In this document: in pieces, positions 30,529 to 38,686 of the stretch
Layout: every line of letters begins with the position of its first letter
How positions within the stretch are numbered: the first letter of the stretch is position 1
Assembly: GCF_052057775.1 (NCBI RefSeq)
Contig: NZ_CP195121.1
Span: forward strand, 62,001-126,000
DNA from: Methanococcoides sp052057775
GTDB taxonomy: Archaea > Halobacteriota > Methanosarcinia > Methanosarcinales > Methanosarcinaceae
Length of the DNA: 64,000 nucleotides
Direction of reading: 5' to 3'
Notes under the pieces: model-generated
Database searches by the model: none
What the model was told of the DNA's origin: nothing
Seen by the model: the letters and a program-made list of their open reading frames with translations, nothing else
Program-made: the position numbers and the translations under genes

Positions 30529-31259
30529 TATACTACCTCATTCCTCAAAGTACCTATTCTTTCGATCTTCACTTCCACAATGTCCCCCCGTTCCAGCCCA
30601 CCAACTCCAGGCGGAGTGCCTGTGGCGATCACATCACCGATCTCAAGGGTCATGATACCGGATATGAACTCGATCAGATGCGGAATATCAAATATCAGAT
30701 TAGATGTGCTCGAACTTTGCCTGACCTCACCGTTCACAAGGCTGCTGACAACAACATCGGAAGGGTCAAGATCCTCTTTCGGGACAATGAAAGGCCCAAG
30801 AGGAGCAAATGTATCAAAGCTCTTGGAACGGGTCCACTGGCCATCCTTTTGCTGAAGGTCACGGGCTGTGACATCATTGAAACATGTATATCCTGCGATA
30901 ACATCCATTGCGTTCTCAGCGCTGATGTTCCTGCACCTCTTTCCAATGACAACGGCCAACTCTGCCTCATAATCAACACGCTGGCTCATTGAAGGATAGA
31001 CTATCCGATCACCCGAACCGATAACGGCAGAAGAAGGTTTCATGAATATCACAGGCTCTGCAGGGATCTCCATATCAAGTTCAATAGCATGGTCAACATA
31101 GTTCAGGCCAATGCAGATTATCTTTGAAGGAGTTGCAGGCGGAAGTACCGTAAGCTCGGATAGCTCAAAGGTCCTTCCCTCATGGTCCATGGATGTAACC
31201 AGTTCACCGCTTACACTTCCATAGAAAGTATCATCACCGTGTTTGAATCGACCTATCAT
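30528..31259 (-). CDS. Fumarylacetoacetate hydrolase-family protein
   Basis: A 243-residue enzyme of the FAH fold. The motif G-L-N-Y-V-D-H-A near residue 50, the metal ligands E-x-E (Y-E-A-E-L-A-V-V-I-G near 92) and the D in F-N-D-V-T-A-R-D-L-Q near 123 are present. The end T-G-T-P-P-G-V-G is diagnostic. Relatives are acylpyruvases, oxaloacetate tautomerases/decarboxylases or hydratases; the substrate cannot be assigned. Its stop overlaps the start of the winged-helix gene. Confidence 0.88.
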   Translation of the reverse strand: MIGRFKHGDDTFYGSVSGELVTSMDHEGRTFELSELTVLPPATPSKIICIGLNYVDHAIELDMEIPAEPVIFMKPSSAVIGSGDRIVYPSMSQRVDYEAELAVVIGKRCRNISAENAMDVIAGYTCFNDVTARDLQQKDGQWTRSKSFDTFAPLGPFIVPKEDLDPSDVVVSSLVNGEVRQSSSTSNLIFDIPHLIEFISGIMTLEIGDVIATGTPPGVGGLERGDIVEVKIERIGTLRNEVV

Positions 31260-31425
31260 AATTGCACATTCTCTGTTCTGATTGTAGTTAAGAACAGAAT
31301 TGTACTATAAATTATTTATCAAACATCCTCACAAGGACTGGAAAATGAGGGGGACGAACAATTGAAATGAAAAGATAGCACATATAAAATAAATATATAA
31401 AATATGACAGCCAATATTTTATTGG

Positions 31426-32055
31426 ATGAGTACGAAGGGGAACGAATTCGGGACCATATACGGGGGGAAGAACTACGATATTTTTGCAACATTGCTGGGA
31501 TTTGGCCATTCATTCTATGAAAAGGCAGCAGATGAAATGCCAATTGAGAAAGGTATGAAAGTGCTTGATCTTGGATGCGGCACAGCTTCCCTTGACATTG
31601 AGATCGAAGAAAGGATGGAACACACCGGGAAGGTCTTTGGCATAGACCTCTCAAAAAATCAGCTTGAATACGCCCATTCAAAGACAAAACAAATAGCAGA
31701 TGAGATCTCGCTTTACAAAGGAACAATGGATGAACTTCCTTTCAAGGATGAGACCTTTGATATGGTGGTCACAAGCGTAGCCTTCTGTGAAACGAACGCC
31801 GAGGTAAGGAGATCTGCAATAAAGGAAGCTTCCAGAGTACTGGTAAAAGGCGGTCATTTTGTGATCATAGACTGTGCAAAACCAAGGTTCTCACTAACCA
31901 GCGTCATGATGCTACCGTTCTTTATGTTCAAGACCAATGATGATAACTGGAACAATACGTACGTGGACATCTGCAGTGAGAACTCTATGACACTGGAGAA
32001 GGAAGACTACCTGAAATCATACATCAGGTTTCAGATCTTCAAAAAGGAAAAATAA
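31426..32055 (+). CDS. Class I SAM-dependent methyltransferase
   Basis: A 209-residue methyltransferase with motif I V-L-D-L-G-C-G-T-A near residues 46-54, the acidic residue after beta 2 in F-G-I-D-L-S near 74, and motif IV-like F-D-M-V-V-T-S near 107. The plan fits the UbiE/arsenite-methyltransferase-like group, but no substrate motif is clear. An AT-rich region with TATA-like ATATAAAATATG lies just upstream, so the leader may be very short. The MscS gene is convergent, 7 bp away. Confidence 0.85.
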   Translation: MSTKGNEFGTIYGGKNYDIFATLLGFGHSFYEKAADEMPIEKGMKVLDLGCGTASLDIEIEERMEHTGKVFGIDLSKNQLEYAHSKTKQIADEISLYKGTMDELPFKDETFDMVVTSVAFCETNAEVRRSAIKEASRVLVKGGHFVIIDCAKPRFSLTSVMMLPFFMFKTNDDNWNNTYVDICSENSMTLEKEDYLKSYIRFQIFKKEK

Positions 32056-32062
32056 GAGAGGG

Positions 32063-32974
32063 TCAGAGTTCAGACCCGGATAGCGAATCGTGTTCTACTG
32101 CCTCAAGATCCTTCTTGTAAACGATGGTCCTGTATGGGAATGGGATCTCCACACCATTGGCATCGAAACTCTTTTTGATGGCTTCTTTCAGTTCACACCC
32201 GGTATCAAATGCAACTGAGCGGTCACGTACCCAAATATACAGTTTCATGTTCACAGAGAAATCTGCAAGCTCTGTAACCAGTACAGAGACCTCATCGCCT
32301 GGCTTTTTGTCCGGATGATAGCGCGAAAGTTCTTCATAGTCCATGACCTCGGGGTGCTTGCGGGCCTCAGCGATCATAAGCCTGCGTGCAAGATCTATAT
32401 CTGAATCATAGCTTATACCAATCACAATGGTCCAGTTGACTGTGGGATCATCAATGGACCAGTTAATGATAGCTTCGTCACTGATGATATGATTCGGAAT
32501 GTTCAGTCTCCTGTTGTCCCATGTCCTGATCTTTGTGTAACCGAGGGTAATGTCTGTCACACGACCATACTCACCATGAATGGTCAGAAGGTCCCCAACA
32601 CGAAATGGTCTGAAGGTCGCAAGGGCAACCCCTGCAATTATGTTGGAAAGAGTGTTCTGTGCAGCCATACCGATGACGATACCTGCAAATCCTGCTCCTG
32701 CAAAAAGGGCTATGGAAAGATCGCGAAGACTCGGAATACTGAAAACAATAACAATGAAACCGGAGAAATAGACCATTGCCACTATGATACGCCTTACGAG
32801 ACCGTAAGTGGTCTCATCGATGTTCATCTTCTTGCTCGCCAGTACAAAATATGCCTTTAACAACCGATCTGTCAGTTTCGCAAGCACAAATGTCAATATG
32901 AAGACAAAGATCGCAAACGAAACAACAGCAACATCCCATGAGAGCCAGGAAGGGATCATATCCGTAATCGCCAT
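32063..32974 (-). CDS. mscS: Small-conductance mechanosensitive channel (MscS family)
   Basis: A 303-residue membrane protein. Three hydrophobic segments (about 12-34, 58-80, 85-110) precede the pore-lining helix with the Ala/Gly-rich A-G-A-G-F-A-G-I-V-I-G-M-A-A-Q-N-T-L-S pattern, followed by the beta domain (F-R-P-F-R-V-G-D) and a C-terminal alpha/beta domain. It releases solutes on osmotic down-shock. Confidence 0.93.
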   Translation of the reverse strand: MAITDMIPSWLSWDVAVVSFAIFVFILTFVLAKLTDRLLKAYFVLASKKMNIDETTYGLVRRIIVAMVYFSGFIVIVFSIPSLRDLSIALFAGAGFAGIVIGMAAQNTLSNIIAGVALATFRPFRVGDLLTIHGEYGRVTDITLGYTKIRTWDNRRLNIPNHIISDEAIINWSIDDPTVNWTIVIGISYDSDIDLARRLMIAEARKHPEVMDYEELSRYHPDKKPGDEVSVLVTELADFSVNMKLYIWVRDRSVAFDTGCELKEAIKKSFDANGVEIPFPYRTIVYKKDLEAVEHDSLSGSEL

Positions 32975-33084
32975 AGGACATAATTATGGCAGATGTAATA
33001 TACATATTTGACTATCGCCAGGAGTAGCAAGAAGCGGCTTTACATAAAGAAAACACCTCCTGGCACCACATTTTGAAGAGACGC

Positions 33085-33498
33085 TTACATCATTCCAAAC
33101 AGATAGAACATAGTGAAAAGTGCCGTAACACCAAGGACAAGCAAACTGATGGTAAATACCACAAGTATCCTCTGAGCCCTTTTTTCTTCCTCGGTCAGAG
33201 GTCGAAGGTTCTCCTTGTGCTTCCTTTCAAGTACAGAACCTATTGCACTTCCAAGGGCCAGACCCATTGCAGGACCAAGGGCAATACCAAGCCCGATGTT
33301 CCCGGTAGCGATACCAAGAACAATACCCAATGGAACTCCTAAAAGAATACCAAGGGCAATTCCCCGTACAAGCCAATAACCTTTTGGATACGTTACATGT
33401 CCCTGACCATCATTGTCTTTCTTTACACCTATGTTGAGGAGAAGACCAATAACGAGCAACAATATTGCTAGAGACCCTAATATGATAAGAAGTGCCAT
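33085..33498 (-). CDS. Glycine-rich integral membrane protein
   Basis: A 137-residue protein of unknown function. It has an N-terminal helix (2-24), a central Gly/Leu/Ile segment with G-I-x-L-G-x-x-x-G repeats (about 47-88) long enough for two close-packed helices, a basic/acidic cytoplasmic loop (L-E-R-K-H-K-E-N), and a final helix near 110-135. The small-residue repeats suggest tightly packed helices. No conserved catalytic residues are seen. Confidence 0.6.
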   Translation of the reverse strand: MALLIILGSLAILLLVIGLLLNIGVKKDNDGQGHVTYPKGYWLVRGIALGILLGVPLGIVLGIATGNIGLGIALGPAMGLALGSAIGSVLERKHKENLRPLTEEEKRAQRILVVFTISLLVLGVTALFTMFYLFGMM

Positions 33499-33643
33499 GA
33501 ATACATGATAGGTTCTACCCCATATAAGGATTTACGGAGAGAATACAACCATCAGAATCATTCAACCATTCATGGCAGATCTGGAAATAAGTGTACGAAT
33601 ATTTGTCAGTGATTGTCCGAAACATTCCGGACTATAACATAGC

Positions 33644-33979
33644 TTAGATCTTTACGTAGACCTTCCCATCCTCAACCTTAATATCGTATGCTTTCTGGTC
33701 ACCGCATTTACCTGAAAAGGTCTCGACAAGGAAACCTGCACCGCGTTTTACTTTTCCGGAAGTTACATCATAGCGGCACCTGTGGACAGGACAGATCACA
33801 AGGTTGTCTTTCAGCCTTCCTTTGACAAGCTTCCCTCCCATATGGTTGCAGATGGCATCGAGAGCATAGAACTCGCCTTTCAGGTTGACCACAAGGACCT
33901 CATTGTCCCCCTTGGTGAAACTCCTCATCTCCCCTTCAGGCACATCATCTGTGCCACATAGTTCCACATATTCTGCCAT
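33644..33979 (-). CDS. Rieske [2Fe-2S] domain protein
   Basis: A 111-residue single-domain Rieske ferredoxin. The cluster ligands are C-x-H in A-I-C-N-H-M-G-G (about 43-45) and C-x2-H in V-I-C-P-V-H-R-C (about 62-65). No signal peptide or membrane anchor, so it is soluble and cytoplasmic like oxygenase-type or nitrite-reductase-type small Rieske proteins. The redox partner is unknown; no reductase is adjacent. Confidence 0.9.
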   Translation of the reverse strand: MAEYVELCGTDDVPEGEMRSFTKGDNEVLVVNLKGEFYALDAICNHMGGKLVKGRLKDNLVICPVHRCRYDVTSGKVKRGAGFLVETFSGKCGDQKAYDIKVEDGKVYVKI

Positions 33980-34112
33980 TGTAAATCACCCCACTAATTA
34001 TTTGAGGCGGTCATATAAGAACATTCCCCAATAATTATGATAAAGGTACCTGCACAAAGTACTTATCTCCAAGAGGTAATTTTTATACATTATTTTTTGT
34101 GGGGGTATTTGC

Positions 34113-34511
34113 ATGGTAAAGAAGATCGAAAGATCCGAAGAAGAGTGGAAAAAGATACTGACACCTGAGCAGTATGCTATTCTAAGGGAAAAGAGAACAG
34201 AAATGCCGTTCACAGGAAAGCTCCTGGCGAACAAGGAAAAAGGAACATACAACTGTGCAGCCTGCGGGCAAGAGATATTCGCATCGGACAAGAAGTTCGA
34301 TTCACAATCCGGCTGGCCAAGTTTTTACGATGTGATCTCCAGCGATAGTATAGAACTTGTAGATGATAACAGCCATTTCATGCACAGGATAGAAGTTCTC
34401 TGCGGCAGTTGCGGCAGTCACCTGGGACATGTTTTTGATGACGGCCCAAAACCAACGGGTAAACGCTATTGCATAAATTCAGCTGCCATGCAATTCGAGG
34501 ATAAAGAATAA
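34113..34511 (+). CDS. msrB: Peptide methionine-R-sulfoxide reductase
   Basis: A 132-residue MsrB. Two zinc-binding C-x2-C motifs (C-A-A-C near 48-51 and C-G-S-C near 97-100), Q-S-G-W-P-S-F near 66, and the catalytic Cys in R-Y-C-I-N-S near 120. It reduces the R form of methionine sulfoxide. The adjacent msrA handles the S form; the two genes are about 28 bp apart and probably one transcript. Confidence 0.95.
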   Translation: MVKKIERSEEEWKKILTPEQYAILREKRTEMPFTGKLLANKEKGTYNCAACGQEIFASDKKFDSQSGWPSFYDVISSDSIELVDDNSHFMHRIEVLCGSCGSHLGHVFDDGPKPTGKRYCINSAAMQFEDKE

Positions 34512-34539
34512 ACCAGATATAAGAGAGATGGTGAATCAA

Positions 34540-35001
34540 ATGCTGGAAAAGGCCACATTTGCAGCCGGATGCTTCTGGGGAGTGGAAGAGAACTTCAGCA
34601 GAGTAAGGGGAGTAGTGTCAACAAAGGTCGGTTATACCGGCGGTTCAATGGAAAAACCCGGATACTATGATGTTGCTACAGGTAAGACCGGACATGCCGA
34701 ATCCATAGAGATCCTTTTTGACCCTGATATCGTTTCCTATGAAGAACTGCTGGAAGTCTTCTGGGATATACATGATCCTACAACATTGAACAAACAGGGA
34801 CCGGACATCGGTACTCAGTACAGGTCTGCAATATTCTATCATGATGAAAAACAAAAAGAAGCTGCCATGAACTCAAAGAAAAGGCAGGAAGAAAGCAAGC
34901 AGTACGTCAATAGTATAAAGACCGAAATAGTTCAGGCTACGGAATTTTATCCTGCAGAAGAATATCACCAGAAATATTTCGAGAAGCTGAGATCACGATG
35001 A
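34540..35001 (+). CDS. msrA: Peptide methionine-S-sulfoxide reductase
   Basis: A 153-residue MsrA with the catalytic G-C-F-W-G near residue 10 and Y-x-G-G and D-P-T-T-L-N-K-Q-G-P-D-I-G-T-Q-Y-R blocks. The ATG at 34540 is preferred because GGTGA lies 5 bases upstream; an in-frame ATG at 34528 would add four residues. Partner of msrB directly upstream. Confidence 0.95.
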   Translation: MLEKATFAAGCFWGVEENFSRVRGVVSTKVGYTGGSMEKPGYYDVATGKTGHAESIEILFDPDIVSYEELLEVFWDIHDPTTLNKQGPDIGTQYRSAIFYHDEKQKEAAMNSKKRQEESKQYVNSIKTEIVQATEFYPAEEYHQKYFEKLRSR

Positions 35002-35092
35002 TCACAAAAAGCGATCATCGCGAAAAGAAAATGGAGAATAATGAAAAGCCGATGAAATAAAGGAGTTTCCGAAAATGGAATGCTCCCTTACT

Positions 35093-35260
35093 TCAAAAGA
35101 GGTTGACATAAGATGAAAGCCTGAGGAAGGCGATCATTGCAATGGACACTGTAAGTGTGGCAATGAATGCGCTGTTGCCATCAATGTTAAGTCCGCCAGT
35201 CGTCCATTCAAGGATGTTGTCTTCATCGTCCATCATGGAACCTTCGTAGTATGTGTCCAT
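35093..35260 (-). CDS. 55-residue membrane protein, tandem copy 1
   Basis: Read directly from the sequence; too short for usual ORF cut-offs. It starts M-D-T-Y-Y-E-G-S-M-M-D-D-E-D-N, has an acidic N-terminal half, the conserved block E-W-T-T-G-G-L-N-I-D-G-N, and one C-terminal transmembrane helix ending R-L-S-S-Y-V-N-L-F. The copy at 35487-35654 has the same length and differs at about nine residues. GGAGGA lies 7 bases before the ATG. Function unknown; the acidic head with one TM helix suggests a membrane-bound regulator or accessory subunit. Confidence 0.7.
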   Translation of the reverse strand: MDTYYEGSMMDDEDNILEWTTGGLNIDGNSAFIATLTVSIAMIAFLRLSSYVNLF

Positions 35261-35317
35261 TTATTCTTTCCTCCGATCTTAGTGTTTTATTGTTTAGAGT
35301 TAATGTTTGGGTGTTGC

Positions 35318-35375
35318 ATGATTAATTGTCACGATTAATCATCTAATACATCTATAACGATTAATCGTTTATAAG
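35318..35375 (-). promoter_or_regulatory. Control region of copy 1: three 12-bp palindromes and a TATA box
   Basis: Palindrome-like 12-mers ATGATTAATTGT (35318), ACGATTAATCAT (35331) and ACGATTAATCGT (35357) are spaced by 13 and 26 bp. A TATA-like ACTTATAAACG (minus strand, about 35366-35376) borders the last one. The sites therefore cover the expected start of transcription, which suggests repression. Confidence 0.55.
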
Positions 35376-35486
35376 TGTTTCTATCATAATCCTTTGTGAG
35401 AACAAAGGAGGTTTTGAAGTAGATGAGAATGATCGGATGAACCGATCAGACCATGCTACTTCCGGAACACGGGAATGTTCAGGACC

Positions 35487-35654
35487 TCAGAAGAGGTTGA
35501 CATAAGATGAAAGCCTGAGGAAGGCTGCAAGGGCAATGGATACTGAAAGTGTGGCAATGAATGCTCCGTTGCCATCAATGTTAAGTCCGCCAGTTGTCCA
35601 TTCAAGGATGTTGTCTTCGTCGTCCATCATGGAACTTTTGTATTGTGTGTCCAT
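35487..35654 (-). CDS. 55-residue membrane protein, tandem copy 2
   Basis: Same length and plan as copy 1: acidic head (M-M-D-D-E-D-N-I), G-G-L-N-I-D-G-N-G block and one TM helix (A-F-I-A-T-L-S-V-S-I-A-L-A-A-F). The ATG at 35654 is chosen over an upstream frame to 35711 because GGAGGA precedes it and because copy 1 starts at the matching codon. Function unknown. Confidence 0.7.
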   Translation of the reverse strand: MDTQYKSSMMDDEDNILEWTTGGLNIDGNGAFIATLSVSIALAAFLRLSSYVNLF

Positions 35655-35696
35655 TTGATCTGTCCTCCAGTCTTTTGTTAAATTGTCGTATGAACA

Positions 35697-35755
35697 ATGA
35701 TTATATATCACGATTAATCATTGCACATATCTATAACTATTAATCATTTATAAAC
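35697..35755 (-). promoter_or_regulatory. Control region of copy 2: matching palindromes
   Basis: ATGATTATATAT (35697), ACGATTAATCAT (35710) and ACTATTAATCAT (35736) have the same 13- and 26-bp spacing as in copy 1. The flanking TTATAAACATTTCT matches TTATAAGTGTTTCT of copy 1, so about 66 bp of promoter region was duplicated and kept. Confidence 0.55.
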
Positions 35756-35846
35756 ATTTCTGTTGATCGAAATTGCAAAACCAGATATATACCCCACAGA
35801 CCAATATCATGATAGAAAATGCTGTAAACGCAGGGAGGCGGGGAAA

Positions 35847-36173
35847 ATGAACAGTGAAGTACAGGAATATATCAAAAAGCAAAGATCACCACAGAAAGAG
35901 ATCATCGAGAAATTAAGAAATATTATCCTCAAAACATACCCCGATATCAAGGAGGAGTTCAAGATGGGAGTACCCTGGTATGAAGGAAAATACTACCTCG
36001 TTGGTCTCAAAGACCACGTGAACATGGGTTTTTCTATTAAAGGTCTGTCAGAAGAAGAGAAAGGACTCTTTGATGGAACAGGGAAATTAATGAAGCACAT
36101 AAAGATATTTTCCCCTGAAGAAATAAACAAAGACAGGATAGTAGAGCTACTGAAGGTTGTCAGGAAAGAATGA
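35847..36173 (+). CDS. DUF1801-type protein
   Basis: About 108 residues. The sequence P-D-I-K-E-E-F-K-M-G-V-P-W-Y followed by V-G-L-K-D-H-V-N-M-G-F is the pattern of the DUF1801/YdhG family (iron-chaperone frataxin-like fold). The ATG at 35847 follows GGGAGG; a longer frame from 35763 is less likely. Function in archaea unknown. Confidence 0.7.
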   Translation: MNSEVQEYIKKQRSPQKEIIEKLRNIILKTYPDIKEEFKMGVPWYEGKYYLVGLKDHVNMGFSIKGLSEEEKGLFDGTGKLMKHIKIFSPEEINKDRIVELLKVVRKE

Positions 36174-36247
36174 AATAATCCATGAAGGATCAATCATTGA
36201 AAATATAAAAGATATGTTTATGTAAAAGATCAGTCTAAATTTCTACT

Positions 36248-36937
36248 ATGGATAAGTTGAGCAGATCTGACAGCACATTCATAGGCCTGATCATATTGAT
36301 GCTGCTTGGGAAAGCCACATGGGAATACTTTGATGTAACCCATCCCATCGTCCAGCAATGGACAGCTACATGGTCAGCCATCCTTGTGGTAGCCGTTCTC
36401 GGATCTGTTTGCATAAAACTTGCTCCAAAAGCAGGCTTTCCTGAGATATGGGATAAAGACGTCACGAACAAACAGAGATTTGTGATACCGATCCTTCTGG
36501 GAATCGGTTTTTCCATAATAGAGATACTTGTCGGCCTTGCCCTTCAATTGCCGAATATCCACGTGCAATTCCCTTTCTCGATCCCAGTTTACGTAAGTGG
36601 TGGAATATTCCTTGAAATACTATACCACCTCATCCCTGTAGTAACTCTTACATGGCTAATATCAACCCTTTTGTTAAAAGGAGAAAAACAGAACCAGGTA
36701 TTCATAGCAGTTGCCATCCTTGCAAGCCTGTGGGAACCTGTCATGCAGATAACAGGAATGCAGCAAATGGGAATGCTTACAAGTGCATTCTTCGCAGCAG
36801 GCCTGTTCACATTCATCTTTGCAGGAAACCTTATCCCGACCACCCTTTTCAAAAAGTACGGGTTCCTTGCCCCGGTTATCTGGCGACTTGCCGACTACAG
36901 CATATGGCATGTGATCTGGCCGATGCTCTACTACTGA
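36248..36937 (+). CDS. Multi-pass membrane protein of unknown function
   Basis: A 229-residue protein with about six hydrophobic segments (11-28, 41-58, 76-98, 112-140, 150-168, 178-200). The segments F-L-E-I-L-Y-H and N-L-I-P-T, and the end R-L-A-D-Y-S-I-W-H, recall CPBP/CAAX-like intramembrane proteins, but the paired glutamates of the protease motif are not clearly present, so I leave it unassigned. Confidence 0.55.
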   Translation: MDKLSRSDSTFIGLIILMLLGKATWEYFDVTHPIVQQWTATWSAILVVAVLGSVCIKLAPKAGFPEIWDKDVTNKQRFVIPILLGIGFSIIEILVGLALQLPNIHVQFPFSIPVYVSGGIFLEILYHLIPVVTLTWLISTLLLKGEKQNQVFIAVAILASLWEPVMQITGMQQMGMLTSAFFAAGLFTFIFAGNLIPTTLFKKYGFLAPVIWRLADYSIWHVIWPMLYY

Positions 36938-37028
36938 TCAATCAGTAATTGAGGTCTTTTTAAAGAATATCTGCAGGCACAATAACAAAAGAAAGATCGT
37001 ATTCCACTAAATGAGCTTCAACCTGACC

Positions 37029-37427
37029 TCAGGAAAGCAGCCTGTTGGCAAGCCAAGGGGATATTGCTGTCACAATAAGCACAAGCAACCAGATGCGCCC
37101 TTCGAGGAGATTGTAATCGTGCAGCAGGCGATCCCATGAATGACCTACAACAAAATGCCCGAAGAGGAACTCAAAGGATACTGTAAGGGACACCCACATC
37201 AACCCGACATAAATGAACTGAACTGATGTACCGGAAACTCCAGAATATTTCAAGAAAGCATAGGTTACAACAAATATGACCGTGCTGAAAATCACCGAGC
37301 TCATCTGATGGGCAAGAAGTTCACCGGTATAAGGTACGTAAAGACCTCTTGATATTCCATTAATTATTGCAAGGAATACGAGCAGCACCCAGACAGCAAG
37401 GGAGTAGAGATAAAGATTGGGAGCCAT
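37029..37427 (-). CDS. Four-TM membrane protein of unknown function
   Basis: A 132-residue protein with four hydrophobic segments (about 6-25, 42-62, 68-90, 108-126). The H-S-W-D-R-L-L-H-D-Y-N loop and E-F-L-F-G-H-F segment carry conserved-looking His and Asp residues that could bind metal or haem, but no family is recognised. Confidence 0.5.
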   Translation of the reverse strand: MAPNLYLYSLAVWVLLVFLAIINGISRGLYVPYTGELLAHQMSSVIFSTVIFVVTYAFLKYSGVSGTSVQFIYVGLMWVSLTVSFEFLFGHFVVGHSWDRLLHDYNLLEGRIWLLVLIVTAISPWLANRLLS

Positions 37428-37488
37428 AGTTAGAAGTTTAGTTGCTAAAAATAAAAATTTGCCTATTAATTAAAATAAGTGATCGGAA

Positions 37489-38055
37489 TTAACCGATCAG
37501 AGCATAGATATTCATCACGATAGGCATGATTGCAAGAGAGATCTTTGTTCCCATACTTGCATCTTCAGAAGCTTCAATGATGATAAGCCCATCATCATAT
37601 GCCTGCCTGAATGTATCTCCAGGAGATTCGGAATCAAGAATTGCCCTTGCAGTATCCTCATTCGTGGTGACAATGATGGTTTCAGTAAACTCAACACCAT
37701 TCCAGACATAACTCTCATCAAGTTCGCCCCACCTGCCGAAATCTACCGCAGAAGCATCAGAATCTGTGATAGTTACCGCCTTCATGGTGACACCGCTTTC
37801 AGTTACAAATGGACCGGAGCTGAGAGTAACATCAAATTCAGGCCCTCCTGTAGTTTCATCTTCAGCATTGTTCATGTAAACAGCAAGAACTACATGCTGA
37901 TCCGCAAGTATTCCCCTCAGGGTTCCGGGGACCTCACCAATTTTCTCATTGTATTCGGGAACTGCAGCATTCATATCATCAAAAAGGTCCGCACTTGCAG
38001 GTACCATGAAAAGCACAGCCACAAGCAACATTGAGATCATTACTCTTGATTTCAT
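37489..38055 (-). CDS. Secreted protein with C-terminal membrane helix, unknown function
   Basis: A 188-residue protein. Residues 1-22 are a signal peptide (M-L-L-V-A-V-L-F-M-V-P-A-S-A). The mature part is acidic, and the last 18 residues (I-S-L-A-I-M-P-I-V-M-N-I-Y-A-L-I-G) are hydrophobic and could anchor it. It probably sits on the outer face of the membrane. No family recognised. Confidence 0.55.
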   Translation of the reverse strand: MKSRVMISMLLVAVLFMVPASADLFDDMNAAVPEYNEKIGEVPGTLRGILADQHVVLAVYMNNAEDETTGGPEFDVTLSSGPFVTESGVTMKAVTITDSDASAVDFGRWGELDESYVWNGVEFTETIIVTTNEDTARAILDSESPGDTFRQAYDDGLIIIEASEDASMGTKISLAIMPIVMNIYALIG

Positions 38056-38522
38056 ATATTACACCCCAATTATTATTTAGCAAGTGATAGGATTTTAAAT
38101 TTGCCCTATTTAAAGGAGGTGTCCACTAATAGCAGATATGATCATAGAAGAAAAGTACCATCCAGACAAAGGTACAATTTCAGCCACAAAAATTCATCCT
38201 CAAACCAATTTATAAAATATAATTGATTGAATCAATGGAGGTTAACCATTGAGAGATATTAAAAAATAGGGAATAAGAGCCTTAAAAAGAATAATAGAAT
38301 AACTGGATAAATATCAAAATAAAGCAAACTTAACCCAAACACTTTTATTGTTTAGATATAATTATATACTGAAACACACAATATGGTGTGTTAAGGTATG
38401 ACACGGTTGGGAAGAATACCAGATGAGTGGGGGCTTATCTTTTCCTTAATATATTGAACTTTTTTAATGATCTGAATGAAGAAGGATCTTTGCAGAATAA
38501 AATACAGAGCATTAAAAAATGG
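38056..38522. other. AT-rich intergenic region with a TATA/palindrome pair
   Basis: No gene seen. GATATAATTATATAC (about 38355-38369) is followed at 38373-38392 by AACACAC-AATATG-GTGTGTT, a 7-bp inverted repeat that could be an operator. Nothing convincing is encoded downstream on either strand before tRNA-Leu. Confidence 0.35.
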
Positions 38523-38607
38523 TGCGGGAGGTGCGATTCGAACGCACGAACTCCTACGAGACAGGGTCCTAAGCCCTGCGCCTTTGGCCTGGCTGGGCAA
38601 CCCCCGC
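38523..38607 (-). tRNA. tRNA-Leu (TAG)
   Basis: An 85-nt class II tRNA with a long variable arm. Acceptor GCGGGGG/CTCCCGC with one G-U pair, discriminator A, anticodon loop CTTAGGA (anticodon TAG), T-loop GTTCGAATC. Confidence 0.96.
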
Positions 38608-38686
38608 AAACAAAAACAATCTGTAAACTCATTTTTTGTATTTAATATTATGCACTTCAGACATTATAGTGCAATTCAGGAAACAA

